Both the position numbers and the translations under genes were made by a program. Positions 17,174 to 25,708 of a DNA stretch of 64,000 bases are shown one piece after another. This stretch comes from Bradyrhizobium sp. OK095 (GTDB lineage: Bacteria > Pseudomonadota > Alphaproteobacteria > Rhizobiales > Xanthobacteraceae): the NCBI RefSeq assembly GCF_900109945.1, contig NZ_FOBX01000015.1, forward strand, positions 110,105 to 174,104. Direction: 5' to 3'. A model generated the notes under the pieces. The model was not told the DNA's origin. It ran no database searches and saw only the letters and a program-made list of their open reading frames with translations. Every line of letters begins with the position of its first letter. Position 1 is the stretch's first letter.

Positions 17174-17604
17174 CGCCCGGCGCGGGTCCAGGTCTCACCG
17201 CCGCAGAGCGCGCCGACGCAGCCTTCGACCCGCAGCGAATCCGCATTTGTCACGCTGACGCTGCTGGCATAGGTGCTGCCGTCGTCGGCATTGTAGATCT
17301 GGCCCGACCATTTGTTCGGCCCCGACGGCTGCATGCCGCTGAACAGCGGCAGGCCGATCATCGACCGCTTGGCGATTGCGGGATTGGGATTCTTGCTGTC
17401 GGTGGCGGGCTGGCCGGTCGCGGTGTCATAGGGCTCGCGCAGCCAGACGATTTGGCCGCAGATGCCGGCGCCGCATTTGCTGATCTTGACGCGGGCATCG
17501 CCGGCCTGGGTCAGCCAGGTCCCGTCGGCGCTCTGCGCTTGGGCGGAAGTCGTGCCGAACAGTGCAGCCAGAATGAGGATGAGAGCGGCGAATCTGAATG
17601 TCAT
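17170..17604 (-). CDS. DUF2147 family exported protein
   Basis: 144 residues with signal peptide MTFRFAALILILAALFGTTSAQAQ. The mature part has the DUF2147 pattern: GTWLTQAGDARVKISKCGAGICGQIVWL, then a loop, W-x-G-x-IYNADDGSTYASSVSV and LRVEGCVGALCGGETWTR. Four cysteines in two CxxxxC pairs suggest disulfides. It is a small periplasmic beta protein of unknown role. Its stop overlaps the 3' end of the convergent DUF3095 gene by four bases. ATG 17604 is preferred over 17658. Confidence 0.85.
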   Translation of the reverse strand: MTFRFAALILILAALFGTTSAQAQSADGTWLTQAGDARVKISKCGAGICGQIVWLREPYDTATGQPATDSKNPNPAIAKRSMIGLPLFSGMQPSGPNKWSGQIYNADDGSTYASSVSVTNADSLRVEGCVGALCGGETWTRAGR

Positions 17605-17712
17605 GGAGAGAGCCCCGGAATGGAGGCGCCTCCATAGCAGCCCGGTAGGATAGTGCAACGCTGGATGGAATCACATTCCTGCGCTTGCTTGCCGGCGTCT
17701 ATCTGCCTGCGC

Positions 17713-19098
17713 TCATTTGCCCCAGCGCGCAAAGGCGACCGAGGCTGCGGTCGAAAGCCCGAACACGACCATGGCGCCGCCGACCAGGGCAAACAATGTC
17801 CAGGCCGGCGCCTGGGCCATCATGAGGCCGACGCCGCCGATCGCGACGATCAGAAGCCGCGCGGTGGAGGCCAGTACCGGCCCGCCGACGCGCGCCGCGC
17901 CCTGCGAGGAGAAGTAGAGTGACACGCCGATGCCGAAGAACACGAAGGCCGGGCCAGCCCAATGGAAATAGCTGTGCGCGGCGGCGGTGACGCCGGGATC
18001 GCTGGTGAAGAGCGACGTCCACAAGGCGGGATCGAGCGCGATGACGAGCCCGATCAGGCCGACGGTGAGTCCGGAGGCCGCAGCCGCGGTCCAGGCCACA
18101 CGCCGCGCGCGCTTGATCTGGCCGGCGCCCATCGCCATGCCGACCATCGGCACCGAGGCGATGCCGAAGGCGAAGGTGATCGGGATCAGCAAGAATTCCA
18201 GCCGCGAGCCGATGCCGTAGCCGGCGAGCATCTCGGTGCCGAAGGTCGCCAGGATTTTTGTGAAGATTAGGATGGTGAGTACGGTCTGGAGCGGTGACAG
18301 GCAGGCGACGGCGCCGACTTTGAGAATGTCCAGAAACATCACGCGCTCGAAATGGAAGGCGCGGATCTTCAGCGGCAACCGGCTGCGGCCGGACAACAGA
18401 TACCAGAGGAAGAAGATTGCAGCGCAGCTGAAGGCGATCAGCTGGCCGGCGGCGACACCGGGCATGCCGAATTGTGTCACGCCGAACAGGCCGAGCCCCA
18501 GCGTGCCGCCGAGCGCGATCTGGATCACGCTGGTTCCGATCAGAATCATCGAAGGCAGGCGCATGTCGCCGGTGCCGCGGATCACCGAGGCCAGCGTGTT
18601 GACGAGCCAGATCGCGATGGCGCCGGAAAACAGCATCTGTGAATAGCCGCAGGCTTCCTCGAGCACGCGCTCACGGCCGCCAAGCAGCGTGAAGAAGCTG
18701 CGGCCGAAGGCGAGCATCATTACCGTGAAGAACAGTCCGCCGCAAAGGCCGATGATGGCGGCGTGCAGCGCCAGCGTCGCGGCGCGGTTATGGTCGCCGG
18801 CGCCGAGCGCGCGGCTGATCGCGGAGGAGACGCCGCCACCCATCGCGCCCGCGCTCATCATCTGCGTCAGCATCGCGAACGGAAACACCAGCGCGATCGC
18901 CGCCAGCGGAATGGTGCCGAGCCGGCCGATATAGGAGGTCTCTGCAATCGCAACCAGCGTGCTGCCGACCATCGCGATCATGTTGGGGATCGCGAGCCGC
19001 AGCAGCGTCGGCAGGATCGGCGCGGTCAGCAGGCTGGCGATGGGGGAGGCAACCGGTGCATGCGGCGGGGCGGCGTCTATCGGGGCGTCGATCGTCAT
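17713..19098 (-). CDS. MATE family efflux transporter
   Basis: About 461 residues, 12 predicted membrane segments in two homologous halves. The first half includes LRLAIPNMIAMVGSTLVAIAETSYIGRLG and MSAGAMGGGVSSAISRALGAGD; the second includes FTKILATFGTEMLAGYGIGSRLEFLLIPITFAFGIASVPMVGMAMGAG, both typical of NorM/DinF-type multidrug and toxin extrusion proteins driven by Na+ or H+. The start is ATG 19098 or GTG 19104. The gene lies alone, upstream of a same-strand acetyltransferase. Confidence 0.93.
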   Translation of the reverse strand: MTIDAPIDAAPPHAPVASPIASLLTAPILPTLLRLAIPNMIAMVGSTLVAIAETSYIGRLGTIPLAAIALVFPFAMLTQMMSAGAMGGGVSSAISRALGAGDHNRAATLALHAAIIGLCGGLFFTVMMLAFGRSFFTLLGGRERVLEEACGYSQMLFSGAIAIWLVNTLASVIRGTGDMRLPSMILIGTSVIQIALGGTLGLGLFGVTQFGMPGVAAGQLIAFSCAAIFFLWYLLSGRSRLPLKIRAFHFERVMFLDILKVGAVACLSPLQTVLTILIFTKILATFGTEMLAGYGIGSRLEFLLIPITFAFGIASVPMVGMAMGAGQIKRARRVAWTAAAASGLTVGLIGLVIALDPALWTSLFTSDPGVTAAAHSYFHWAGPAFVFFGIGVSLYFSSQGAARVGGPVLASTARLLIVAIGGVGLMMAQAPAWTLFALVGGAMVVFGLSTAASVAFARWGK

Positions 19099-19179
19099 GT
19101 TCACCGAGCGGAATATCAGATGATGATCGACATATTACCGGGTGGTCTGCGCCCACGCCAGCCAGTCGTCACGCAGGGC

Positions 19180-19707
19180 TCACCAGGGCAGACCGCAGAG
19201 GTCGATGGTGCCGAGCGTCGGCGCGCGGACGATGTTGAAGACATAGGGCGCCATGTCGGTGAAACGGATCCGCCCCTCCGGCTGCTCGCAATAGACCTCG
19301 CCGTTGAAGGGCAGCCAGCTGCGGGCCTGGTAGAACGCGACATTGTGCGGCTCGCAGAACAGCAACGCGAAGCGGACGGCTTCGTTGGCGCGCATGGTGT
19401 GCACGGCTGCGTCGATCGCCATGGTCGCATAGCCGCGGCCGCGCTGGTCCTCGCGGGTGCAGACGCCGCCGATGCCGCCGGCATGGACCTTCTGCCCGTT
19501 CCAGATGACGGTGCGAAAATAGATGCCGACGTGGCAGACGAGGCCGTCCTCGGGCGTCTCGATCAGCACGCGCAAATCGGCATTGGCCCATTTGACATGA
19601 GCCCAGGGCTTATCCGCGACCATGTGCGGTCCCCAGACCGCCTGATGCAGCGGCTCCGCGATCCGCCACGAGGCGTCGCCGTTCAAAATGTCGATCTCGA
19701 TGCTCAT
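19180..19707 (-). CDS. GNAT acyltransferase of the AAC(2')/NodA-like type
   Basis: 175 residues. Acetyl-CoA pyrophosphate loop is in CTREDQRGRGYATMAI. The C-terminal part YQARSWLPFNGEVYCEQPEG followed by a TIDLCGLPW end parallels aminoglycoside 2'-N-acetyltransferases (SRGWLPWHG, then a C-terminal CDWRxGDVW) more than ordinary GNATs, and shares the same topology with NodA N-acyltransferases. The natural substrate is unknown. It has its own start and is on the same strand as the MATE pump, 81 bases downstream. Confidence 0.75.
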   Translation of the reverse strand: MSIEIDILNGDASWRIAEPLHQAVWGPHMVADKPWAHVKWANADLRVLIETPEDGLVCHVGIYFRTVIWNGQKVHAGGIGGVCTREDQRGRGYATMAIDAAVHTMRANEAVRFALLFCEPHNVAFYQARSWLPFNGEVYCEQPEGRIRFTDMAPYVFNIVRAPTLGTIDLCGLPW

Positions 19708-19890
19708 CGTTCTGCCTTTCGCAGCCCCGCTCCGTGAAGCATTCGTTCTGTCATAAGCGCTTCAAAGGCAATGATATTTTACGACGAACCGCAGGGCTGA
19801 CGAACCAGCGCATGCTGCGACGATTTTAAGTAATCCGGCCAAGCGATCCCATCACGCGTTTTCGCAAATTCAGAGGTATTTAACGGCCGC

Positions 19891-19916
19891 GGAACCTTCT
19901 ATAAGGGGTGACCGTT
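19891..19916 (+). promoter_or_regulatory. EcfG-type promoter of sodB
   Basis: GGAAC (19891-19895), 17 bases, CGTT (19913-19916): an exact match to the alphaproteobacterial EcfG consensus. It is 35 bases before the sodB ATG, giving an expected leader of about 30 bases. With ecfG itself in the window this predicts general-stress control of the superoxide dismutase. Confidence 0.8.
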
Positions 19917-19951
19917 AAGCCTCGTTCCCCATCAGTCGCGGACAACAACCC

Positions 19952-20548
19952 ATGACCTTTACGCTGCCCCCACTCCCTTACGCCTATGACGCCCTCGGCC
20001 AGTTCATGTCGAAGGAGACGCTGGAATTCCACCACGACAAGCATCATCAGGCCTATGTCACCAACGGCAACAACGCGCTCAAGGGCACCGAATGGGAAGG
20101 TAAATCCCTTGAGGAGATCGTCACGGGCTCGTTCGGCAAGAACCCCGCGGTGTTCAACAATGCCGGCCAGCACTACAACCACCTCCACTTCTGGAGCTGG
20201 ATGAAGCCCAACGGCGGCGGCACCAAGCTGCCGGGCAAGCTCGAGAAGAAGATCAACGAAGACCTCGGCGGCTTCGAGAAATTCAAGACCGACTTCCAGG
20301 CGGCCGGCGTCGGCCAGTTCGGCTCGGGCTGGTGCTGGCTCCAGGTCAAGAACGGCAAGCTCGAGATCGCCAAGACCCCGAACGGCGAGAATCCGCTGGT
20401 GCACGGCGCCACCCCGATCCTCGGCTGCGACGTCTGGGAGCACTCCTATTACATCGACTACCGCAACCGTCGTCCCGACTATCTCAAGGCGTTCGTCGAA
20501 AACCTCGTGAACTGGGAATACGTCGAGTCCCTGTTCGACAAGGCGTAA
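19952..20548 (+). CDS. sodB: Superoxide dismutase, Fe type
   Basis: 198 residues. Catalyses 2 superoxide to H2O2 and O2. Metal ligands by family alignment are His27 (LEFHHDKHH), His77 (GQHYNHLHFW), and the Asp and His of CDVWEHSYYIDY. Gln73 in NNAGQHYNH is at the position diagnostic of Fe-SOD, where Mn-SOD has glycine. The C-terminal RRPDYLKAFVENLVNWEYV is standard. No signal peptide, so cytoplasmic. Preceded by an EcfG promoter and followed by a strong terminator: a single-gene unit. Confidence 0.97.
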   Translation: MTFTLPPLPYAYDALGQFMSKETLEFHHDKHHQAYVTNGNNALKGTEWEGKSLEEIVTGSFGKNPAVFNNAGQHYNHLHFWSWMKPNGGGTKLPGKLEKKINEDLGGFEKFKTDFQAAGVGQFGSGWCWLQVKNGKLEIAKTPNGENPLVHGATPILGCDVWEHSYYIDYRNRRPDYLKAFVENLVNWEYVESLFDKA

Positions 20549-20577
20549 GTCGCCGCCCTCGGACTGACGAAATCGAG

Positions 20578-20607
20578 AAAGGCGGTCGCGTTTGCGGCCG
20601 CCTTTTT
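20578..20607 (+). terminator. Rho-independent terminator of sodB
   Basis: Stem AAAGGCGG (20578-20585) with CCGCCTTT (20598-20605), 12-base loop, and five T at 20603-20607. Confidence 0.88.
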
Positions 20608-20731
20608 GCTGTGCGGAATTCGCCGAATGAGTCCTGCGCAGTGCGCGTATCGACCTGTGATCGTTCCGTTTGCATGACGCGGGCGCCGCCCTTAATCAGA
20701 AAGGGCCTCCCTTCCAGCCGACCCACGGAAA

Positions 20732-21343
20732 TTGTCAGAACCTTCCCCGAACAATCCGGCGCCTGCCGAGGACGCGGAGTCCGAGCCGCGGCCGGGACGC
20801 GTCCGCAAGCCGATCGGCTGGTCGACGATCATGATCGCGGTGCTGGTGGCAGTGAGCGCGGCGCTGGTCTGGCGGCGTGACGGCACCGACGGCGTTCTCG
20901 AAATTCTGACCCACGATCTCTCCCTGTTCGGCGGCATCCTGCCGCGCGTACTGGCCGGCTGCCTGCTCGGCGCCTTCATCTCCGAGATCCTGCCGCACGA
21001 AAAGGTCTCTCGCGCGCTCGGGCCGAAATCTGGCCTGAAGGGCCTTCTGATCGGCACCGCCTTCGGCGCGATCCTGCCCGGCGGCCCCTTCACCGCCTAT
21101 CCGGTCGCGAGCGCGCTGCTCGCGGTCGGCGCCGATTTCGGCGCCACCATCGCCATGGTCGTGAGCTGGACCCTGATCGGCTATGGCCGGGCAGTCGCCT
21201 GGGAAATCCCGATCATGGGCACCGATTTCACGCTGTGGCGGATCCTGATCTCGCTGCCGCTGCCGGTGCTCGCAGGCAGCCTCGGCCGCTTCGTCTATGT
21301 CCGGCTCTATCCGACGCCGGCTGCGAAGGACGACGAGAATTGA
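20732..21343 (+). CDS. UPF0718/DUF318-type permease, first half-size subunit
   Basis: 203 residues from a TTG start, with an acidic N-terminal tail then membrane segments WSTIMIAVLVAVSAALVW, GGILPRVLAGCLLGAFISEIL, and GLLIGTAFGAILPGGPFTAYPVASALLAVG. The PGGP motif in a re-entrant-looking segment is typical of the UPF0718 permease family, whose members move unknown or metalloid substrates. Usual members are about 300-350 residues, with two PGGP-like segments. Here the second is encoded by the next gene, whose TTG overlaps this stop. Confidence 0.78.
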   Translation: MSEPSPNNPAPAEDAESEPRPGRVRKPIGWSTIMIAVLVAVSAALVWRRDGTDGVLEILTHDLSLFGGILPRVLAGCLLGAFISEILPHEKVSRALGPKSGLKGLLIGTAFGAILPGGPFTAYPVASALLAVGADFGATIAMVVSWTLIGYGRAVAWEIPIMGTDFTLWRILISLPLPVLAGSLGRFVYVRLYPTPAAKDDEN

Positions 21344-21840
21344 GCGCAGCACTTTTCATCGACATCCTGTTGTGGGGCTCGGTTTTCGGCGTCGGCCTGA
21401 TTGCCTTCCGCCGCGGTCCTCCGGTGTTCAAGGCCTCGCTGCGCGAAGGTTCGATGGACTTCATCAACATCGTGCCGCGGATCGCGCTGGGTGTGATCGG
21501 CTCCGGCTACATCGCCGCCATCATCCCCCAGGAGGTGATCACCGGCTGGCTTGGCCCGGACAGCGGCTGGCTCGGGGTTGCGACCGCCGTGGTCGCCGGT
21601 GCCGCCACGCCCGGCGGCCCGGTGATCGGCTTCTCCATCGGTACGGTGGCGCTGAAGTCGGGCGGCGGGGTGCCGCAGGTGGTCGCTTATGTCGTCGCCT
21701 GGGCGCTGTTTGCCTTCCAGCGGGTGATTTTGTGGGAAATCCCGTTCATGCCGGCCCGTTTCGTCTGGTTCCGCTGTGCGGTGTCGGTGCCCTTTCCGTT
21801 CGTGGCCGCCGCCATCGCGATGGTGATTGGCAAGCCCTGA
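21340..21840 (+). CDS. UPF0718/DUF318-type permease, second half-size subunit
   Basis: 166 residues starting at TTG 21340, which overlaps the upstream TGA by 3 bases; AAGGACGACGAG precedes it. Membrane segments include FIDILLWGSVFGVGLIAFRRG, IVPRIALGVIGSGYIAAIIP and VVAGAATPGGPVIGFSIGTVALKSGGG, the counterpart of the PGGP segment in the first gene. The frame is open back to 21235 but that part is inside the upstream gene. The two proteins probably form a heterodimer equal to one full-length permease (inference). Confidence 0.78.
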   Translation: MSAALFIDILLWGSVFGVGLIAFRRGPPVFKASLREGSMDFINIVPRIALGVIGSGYIAAIIPQEVITGWLGPDSGWLGVATAVVAGAATPGGPVIGFSIGTVALKSGGGVPQVVAYVVAWALFAFQRVILWEIPFMPARFVWFRCAVSVPFPFVAAAIAMVIGKP

Positions 21841-21860
21841 GCCGGCCGTGGACAGGCGTA

Positions 21861-21877
21861 ATGTTATAATATAACGT
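21861..21877 (+). promoter_or_regulatory. Zur operator overlapping a -10 box
   Basis: ATGTTATA-A-TATAACGT, a 17-base palindrome with one mismatch (GTTATAATATAAC inside is perfect). This is the alphaproteobacterial Zur (zinc uptake regulator) operator type. TATAAT at 21865-21870 inside it is an ideal -10. It implies a start of transcription near 21877, only about 8 bases before the ATG at 21885. Zinc-loaded Zur here would block the polymerase directly. Confidence 0.78.
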
Positions 21878-21884
21878 CCTTGGC

Positions 21885-22115
21885 ATGGTTCCCGCCGCGT
21901 CTCACCCCCATCATCACGACGATGCTCATGGCCTCGACCACGGGCATTCGCACGGACACGATCACAGCCACGCCCATGTGCATGACGCGGCCTCGCCGCA
22001 TCCGGCCCAGGACGCACCATGGTCGATCCTGCGCATGACCTTGGCAGCACGCCTGTCGGCCGCATTGGCCGTCTGCGCCGTGCTCTGGGGCGTCGTCTTC
22101 CTGGCGATGAGGTGA
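21885..22115 (+). CDS. Small His-rich single-span membrane protein heading the zinc operon
   Basis: 76 residues. Residues 6-40 hold about 16 histidines interleaved with Asp (HPHHHDDAHGLDHGHSHGHD, then HSHAHVHD), followed by one hydrophobic segment LSAALAVCAVLWGVVFLAMR ending the protein. It begins right after the Zur operator and ends two bases before the znuC start. A zinc-binding or zinc-sensing accessory to the transporter is inferred from context; I know of no characterised homologue. Confidence 0.78.
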   Translation: MVPAASHPHHHDDAHGLDHGHSHGHDHSHAHVHDAASPHPAQDAPWSILRMTLAARLSAALAVCAVLWGVVFLAMR

Positions 22116-22117
22116 CC

Positions 22118-22873
22118 ATGTCGGCTGTCCATTTCCACAATGTCACGCTCGGCTATGACCGCCACCCGGCCGTCCATCATCTCAACGGCGAGGTTGCGTC
22201 CGGCGCGCTGGTCGCCGTGATCGGTCCGAACGGCGCCGGCAAGTCGACGCTGCTGCGCGGCATCGTCGGCATCCTGAAGCCGCTCGACGGCAGCATCCAT
22301 CTCGGCGGGCTCGATAGCCGCGATATCGCCTATCTGCCGCAGAGCGCGGAGATCGACCGCAGCTTCCCGATCTCGGTGTACGACTTCGTCGGCACCGGGC
22401 TATGGCGCGGCACCGGTCTGTTCGGCGGCATCGGCAAGGCGGCGCGCGAAAAGATTCTCCGCGCGATCGCGTCCGTGGGTCTCAACGGTTTTGAGAACCG
22501 ACCCATCGGCACGCTCTCGGGCGGCCAGATGCAGCGCGTGCTGTTCGCGCGCGTGTTGCTCCAGGATGCGCGCCTGATCGTGCTCGACGAGCCTTTCAAC
22601 GCGATCGACAGCAAAACCACAACTGACCTGCTCGCGCTGGTGAAGCACTGGCACGGCGAGGGCCGCACCGTGCTCGCAGCACTTCACGACATGGAGATGG
22701 TGCGTAGCCATTTCAGCGAGACGCTGGTGCTGGCGCGCGGCCCCGTGGCGTGGGGACCGACGGCGGAGGTGCTGACCCCGGAAAATTTGATGGTCGCGAT
22801 GCGGATGTGCGAGGCGTTCGACGACAGCGCGACGGCCTGCGCAGGCGATGATGGGCACTCGCAGGCGGCATGA
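22118..22873 (+). CDS. znuC: Zinc ABC transporter ATP-binding protein
   Basis: 251 residues. Walker A GPNGAGKST, Q-loop YLPQSAEIDRSFPISV, signature LSGGQMQR, Walker B LIVLDEPFNAID, and the switch histidine in LAALHDMEMV. The family is the metal (Zn/Mn) ABC importer ATPase. ATG 22118 is two bases after the His-rich gene and is chosen over the upstream frame start at 22019, which lies inside that gene. Metal assignment to zinc rests on the Zur site and on znuA ligands. Confidence 0.92.
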   Translation: MSAVHFHNVTLGYDRHPAVHHLNGEVASGALVAVIGPNGAGKSTLLRGIVGILKPLDGSIHLGGLDSRDIAYLPQSAEIDRSFPISVYDFVGTGLWRGTGLFGGIGKAAREKILRAIASVGLNGFENRPIGTLSGGQMQRVLFARVLLQDARLIVLDEPFNAIDSKTTTDLLALVKHWHGEGRTVLAALHDMEMVRSHFSETLVLARGPVAWGPTAEVLTPENLMVAMRMCEAFDDSATACAGDDGHSQAA

Positions 22874-22879
22874 TCACAG

Positions 22880-23749
22880 ATGCTCTATGACGCGCTGATC
22901 GGTCCGTTCGCCGAATTCGAGTTCATGCGGCGGGCGCTAGCCGCCGTGATCGCGCTGTCGCTGGCGGGGGCGCCGATCGGCGTGTTCCTGATGCTGCGGC
23001 GGATGAGCCTCGTCGGCGATGCCATGGCGCACGCGATCCTGCCCGGCGCGGCCGTCGGCTTCCTGCTCTCGGGCCTCAATTTGTTTGCGATGACGGCGGG
23101 CGGGCTGATCGCGGGCTTTGCGGTGGCAATCCTCGCCGGCGTGGTCGCGCGCTCGACCGGGCTGAAGGAGGACGCGTCGCTGGCGACGTTCTACCTGGCC
23201 TCGCTGGCGCTGGGCGTCACCATCGTCTCGATCAAGGGCACCAATATCGACCTGCTGCACGTGCTGTTCGGCAACATCCTCGCGATGGACGACCAGACCC
23301 TGCTGGTGGTCGCCTTCAACGCCACGGTGACGTTGCTGGTGCTCGCGGTGATCTATCGCCCGCTGGTGATCGAGAGCGTCGATCCCTTGTTCTTGCGCAC
23401 CGTGAGCCGCGCCGGGGGACCTGCGCATCTCGCTTTCCTCGCGCTGGTCGTGATCAACCTCGTCAACGGCTTTCAGGCGCTCGGCACGCTCTTGGCCGTC
23501 GGCCTGATGATCCTGCCGGCCGGCATTGCGCGGTTCTGGTCGCGCGATCTCACCGTCATGATCTGCATTGCGGTCGTCGCGGCCGCCGTCTCCGGTTATG
23601 CTGGCCTCGTGGTGTCGTTCCAGACGCGCGTGCCGTCCGGGCCTGCGATCATCCTCGTGGCGAGTGGACTCTACATCGTCTCCGTCCTGTTCGGCCGCGT
23701 CGGTGGCGTTGTCAGGCAGCTGTTTCCCGGCCGGCATCTGGAAGCGTGA
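22880..23749 (+). CDS. znuB: Zinc ABC transporter permease
   Basis: 289 residues, eight or nine membrane segments. ABC-3 family pattern: GAPIGVFLMLRRMSLVGDAMAHAILPGAAVGFLLSG, then GLKEDASLATFYLASLALGVTIVS and the EAA-like loop near the middle. It lies six bases after znuC and overlaps the start of the binding protein gene. Forms the membrane channel that ZnuC powers. Confidence 0.92.
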   Translation: MLYDALIGPFAEFEFMRRALAAVIALSLAGAPIGVFLMLRRMSLVGDAMAHAILPGAAVGFLLSGLNLFAMTAGGLIAGFAVAILAGVVARSTGLKEDASLATFYLASLALGVTIVSIKGTNIDLLHVLFGNILAMDDQTLLVVAFNATVTLLVLAVIYRPLVIESVDPLFLRTVSRAGGPAHLAFLALVVINLVNGFQALGTLLAVGLMILPAGIARFWSRDLTVMICIAVVAAAVSGYAGLVVSFQTRVPSGPAIILVASGLYIVSVLFGRVGGVVRQLFPGRHLEA

Positions 23750-24615
23750 CGATGCGGCGTCTCCTGCTTTGCGTGCTTCTGCTCATCGCCTCGCCGCTGC
23801 ACGCGGCGGAGCGGCTCAATGTCGTCGCGAGCTTCTCGATTCTCGGCGATTTCGTCCGCGCTGTTGGGGGAGATCGGGTCAATGTCACGACGCTGGTCGG
23901 CCCCGACAGCGACGTCCACGTCTACACGCCCGCGCCAAGCGACGCGAAGCGGATCGCGGATGCAAGGCTCGTCATCGTCAACGGGCTCGGCCTCGAAGGC
24001 TGGCTGCCGCGCCTCGTGCAATCCTCCGGCAGCAAGGCGACCGTCGTCACCGCGAGCGCCGGCATTGCGCCGCTGAAGCTCGGCTCGGCCGCCGACCCCC
24101 ATGCCTGGCAATCCGTCCCCAACGCCAGGGTTTATGTGACCGACATCGCCAATGCGCTGGCCGCGGCCGACCCGGATGATGCGGAGTTCTTCCGCACCCA
24201 GGCAAAAGCTTATCTGGAAGAGCTCGAAGCCCTCGATCGCGAGGTCCGGGATGCCGTGGCCAAGATCCCGCCGGAGCGGCGCAAGGTGATCTCGACCCAC
24301 GATGCTTTCGGCTATTTCGCCGCCGAATATGGCGTCCAGTTCGTGGCCCCCCTGGGCGTCTCCACGGAAACCGAGCCCAGCGCGCGGGATATTGCGGGCA
24401 TCATCGGTCAGATCAGGACCCAAAAAATCCCGGCGGTATTTCTCGAAAATATCAGCGACGACCGGCTGATCCGGCGGATTGCGGCCGAGACGGGCGCAAA
24501 GGTCGGCGGGACCCTGATTTCGGACGGTTTGACCGGCGAAAAGGGGCCTGCACCCACTTACATTGATATGGTCAGGCACAATATAAAGGCCCTGACCAGC
24601 GCGCTTGACCACTAG
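23746..24615 (+). CDS. znuA: Zinc ABC transporter substrate-binding protein
   Basis: 289 residues, signal peptide near MRRLLLCVLLLIASPLHA. Cluster A-I metal receptor: ligand candidates are His58 (DVHVYTPAPSD), His119 (ADPHAW), His185 (STHDAFGYF) and an acidic residue in the VFLENISDDRL region. Three histidines fit zinc better than manganese (usually His, His, Glu, Asp). There is no His-rich loop, unlike many ZnuA proteins; that feature sits instead in the small first gene. GTG 23746 overlaps the znuB stop; ATG 23752 is an alternative. Confidence 0.9.
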   Translation: MTMRRLLLCVLLLIASPLHAAERLNVVASFSILGDFVRAVGGDRVNVTTLVGPDSDVHVYTPAPSDAKRIADARLVIVNGLGLEGWLPRLVQSSGSKATVVTASAGIAPLKLGSAADPHAWQSVPNARVYVTDIANALAAADPDDAEFFRTQAKAYLEELEALDREVRDAVAKIPPERRKVISTHDAFGYFAAEYGVQFVAPLGVSTETEPSARDIAGIIGQIRTQKIPAVFLENISDDRLIRRIAAETGAKVGGTLISDGLTGEKGPAPTYIDMVRHNIKALTSALDH

Positions 24616-24670
24616 GGCAGGGGGCCACCCCGCCGTGTGTCGCGCGGAAAAGCCCGACCCCGGAGTAGTT

Positions 24671-25708
24671 ATGTCTGAAGCGACCTCCCAGAAAATTCCC
24701 GTGACCGTCCTGACCGGCTATCTCGGTGCCGGCAAGACGACGCTGTTGAACCGCATCCTGTCGGAAAATCACGGCAAGAAATACGCCGTCATCGTCAACG
24801 AATTCGGCGAGATCGGCATCGACAACGACCTCATCATCGGCGCCGATGAGGAAGTGTTCGAGATGAACAACGGCTGCATCTGCTGTACCGTGCGCGGCGA
24901 CCTCGTGCGCATCATGGACGGTTTGATGAAGCGCAAGGGCAAGTTCGACGCCATCATCGTCGAGACCACGGGCCTTGCCGATCCCGCGCCCGTCGCCCAG
25001 ACCTTCTTCGTCGACGAGGACGTGCAGAAGAACGCGCGGCTCGACGCGGTCGTCACGGTCGCCGACGCCAAATGGCTGTCCGACCGGCTCAAGGACGCGC
25101 CCGAGGCCAAGAACCAGATCGCCTTTGCCGATGTGATCGTGCTGAACAAGACCGACCTCGTCACCAAGGGAGAGCTTGCCGAGGTTGAGGCCCGCATCCG
25201 CGCCATCAACCCCTATGCCAAGCTGCATCGCACCGAGCGTTGCTCGGTGGCGCTGGCCGACGTGCTCGATCGCGGTGCGTTCGACCTCGACCGCATTCTC
25301 GACATCGAGCCGGACTTTCTCAATGCCGACGATCACGGCCACGACCATGATCATCACGGCCACGACCACCACCATGATCACGGCCACGGCCTGAAGCACT
25401 ATCACGACGAGGACATGCAGTCGCTGTCGCTCAAGACCGACAAGCCGCTCGATCCCAACGTGTTCATGCCCTGGCTCCAGAATTTGGTGCAGGTCGAGGG
25501 CGGCAAGATTTTGCGCTCCAAGGGCATCCTCGCCTTCCACGACGATGACGATCGCTACGTCTTCCAGGGCGTCCATATGATGCTGGAGGGCAACCATCAG
25601 CGGAAGTGGAAGGACGGCGAGCCGCGCCAGAGCCGCCTCGTCTTCATCGGCCGCGAATTGCCGGAAGAGCTCATTCGCACGGGCTTCGAGAGCTGCATCG
25701 TCTCGTGA
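24671..25708 (+). CDS. COG0523 (CobW/ZNG-like) G3E GTPase with His-rich loop
   Basis: 345 residues. Walker A TGYLGAGKTTLLNRIL, the metal-binding NGCICCTVRGDL (CxCC), Walker B/G3 VETTGLADPAP, and NKTD for guanine. Between domains lies HGHDHDHHGHDHHHDHGHG. The C-terminal CobW domain follows (FHDDDDRYVFQGVHMMLEG, RLVFIGREL). Zur-linked COG0523 proteins are metallochaperones that deliver zinc under limitation. SD CGGAG stands before ATG 24671. It is the fifth gene of the zinc operon, 55 bases after znuA. Confidence 0.93.
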   Translation: MSEATSQKIPVTVLTGYLGAGKTTLLNRILSENHGKKYAVIVNEFGEIGIDNDLIIGADEEVFEMNNGCICCTVRGDLVRIMDGLMKRKGKFDAIIVETTGLADPAPVAQTFFVDEDVQKNARLDAVVTVADAKWLSDRLKDAPEAKNQIAFADVIVLNKTDLVTKGELAEVEARIRAINPYAKLHRTERCSVALADVLDRGAFDLDRILDIEPDFLNADDHGHDHDHHGHDHHHDHGHGLKHYHDEDMQSLSLKTDKPLDPNVFMPWLQNLVQVEGGKILRSKGILAFHDDDDRYVFQGVHMMLEGNHQRKWKDGEPRQSRLVFIGRELPEELIRTGFESCIVS

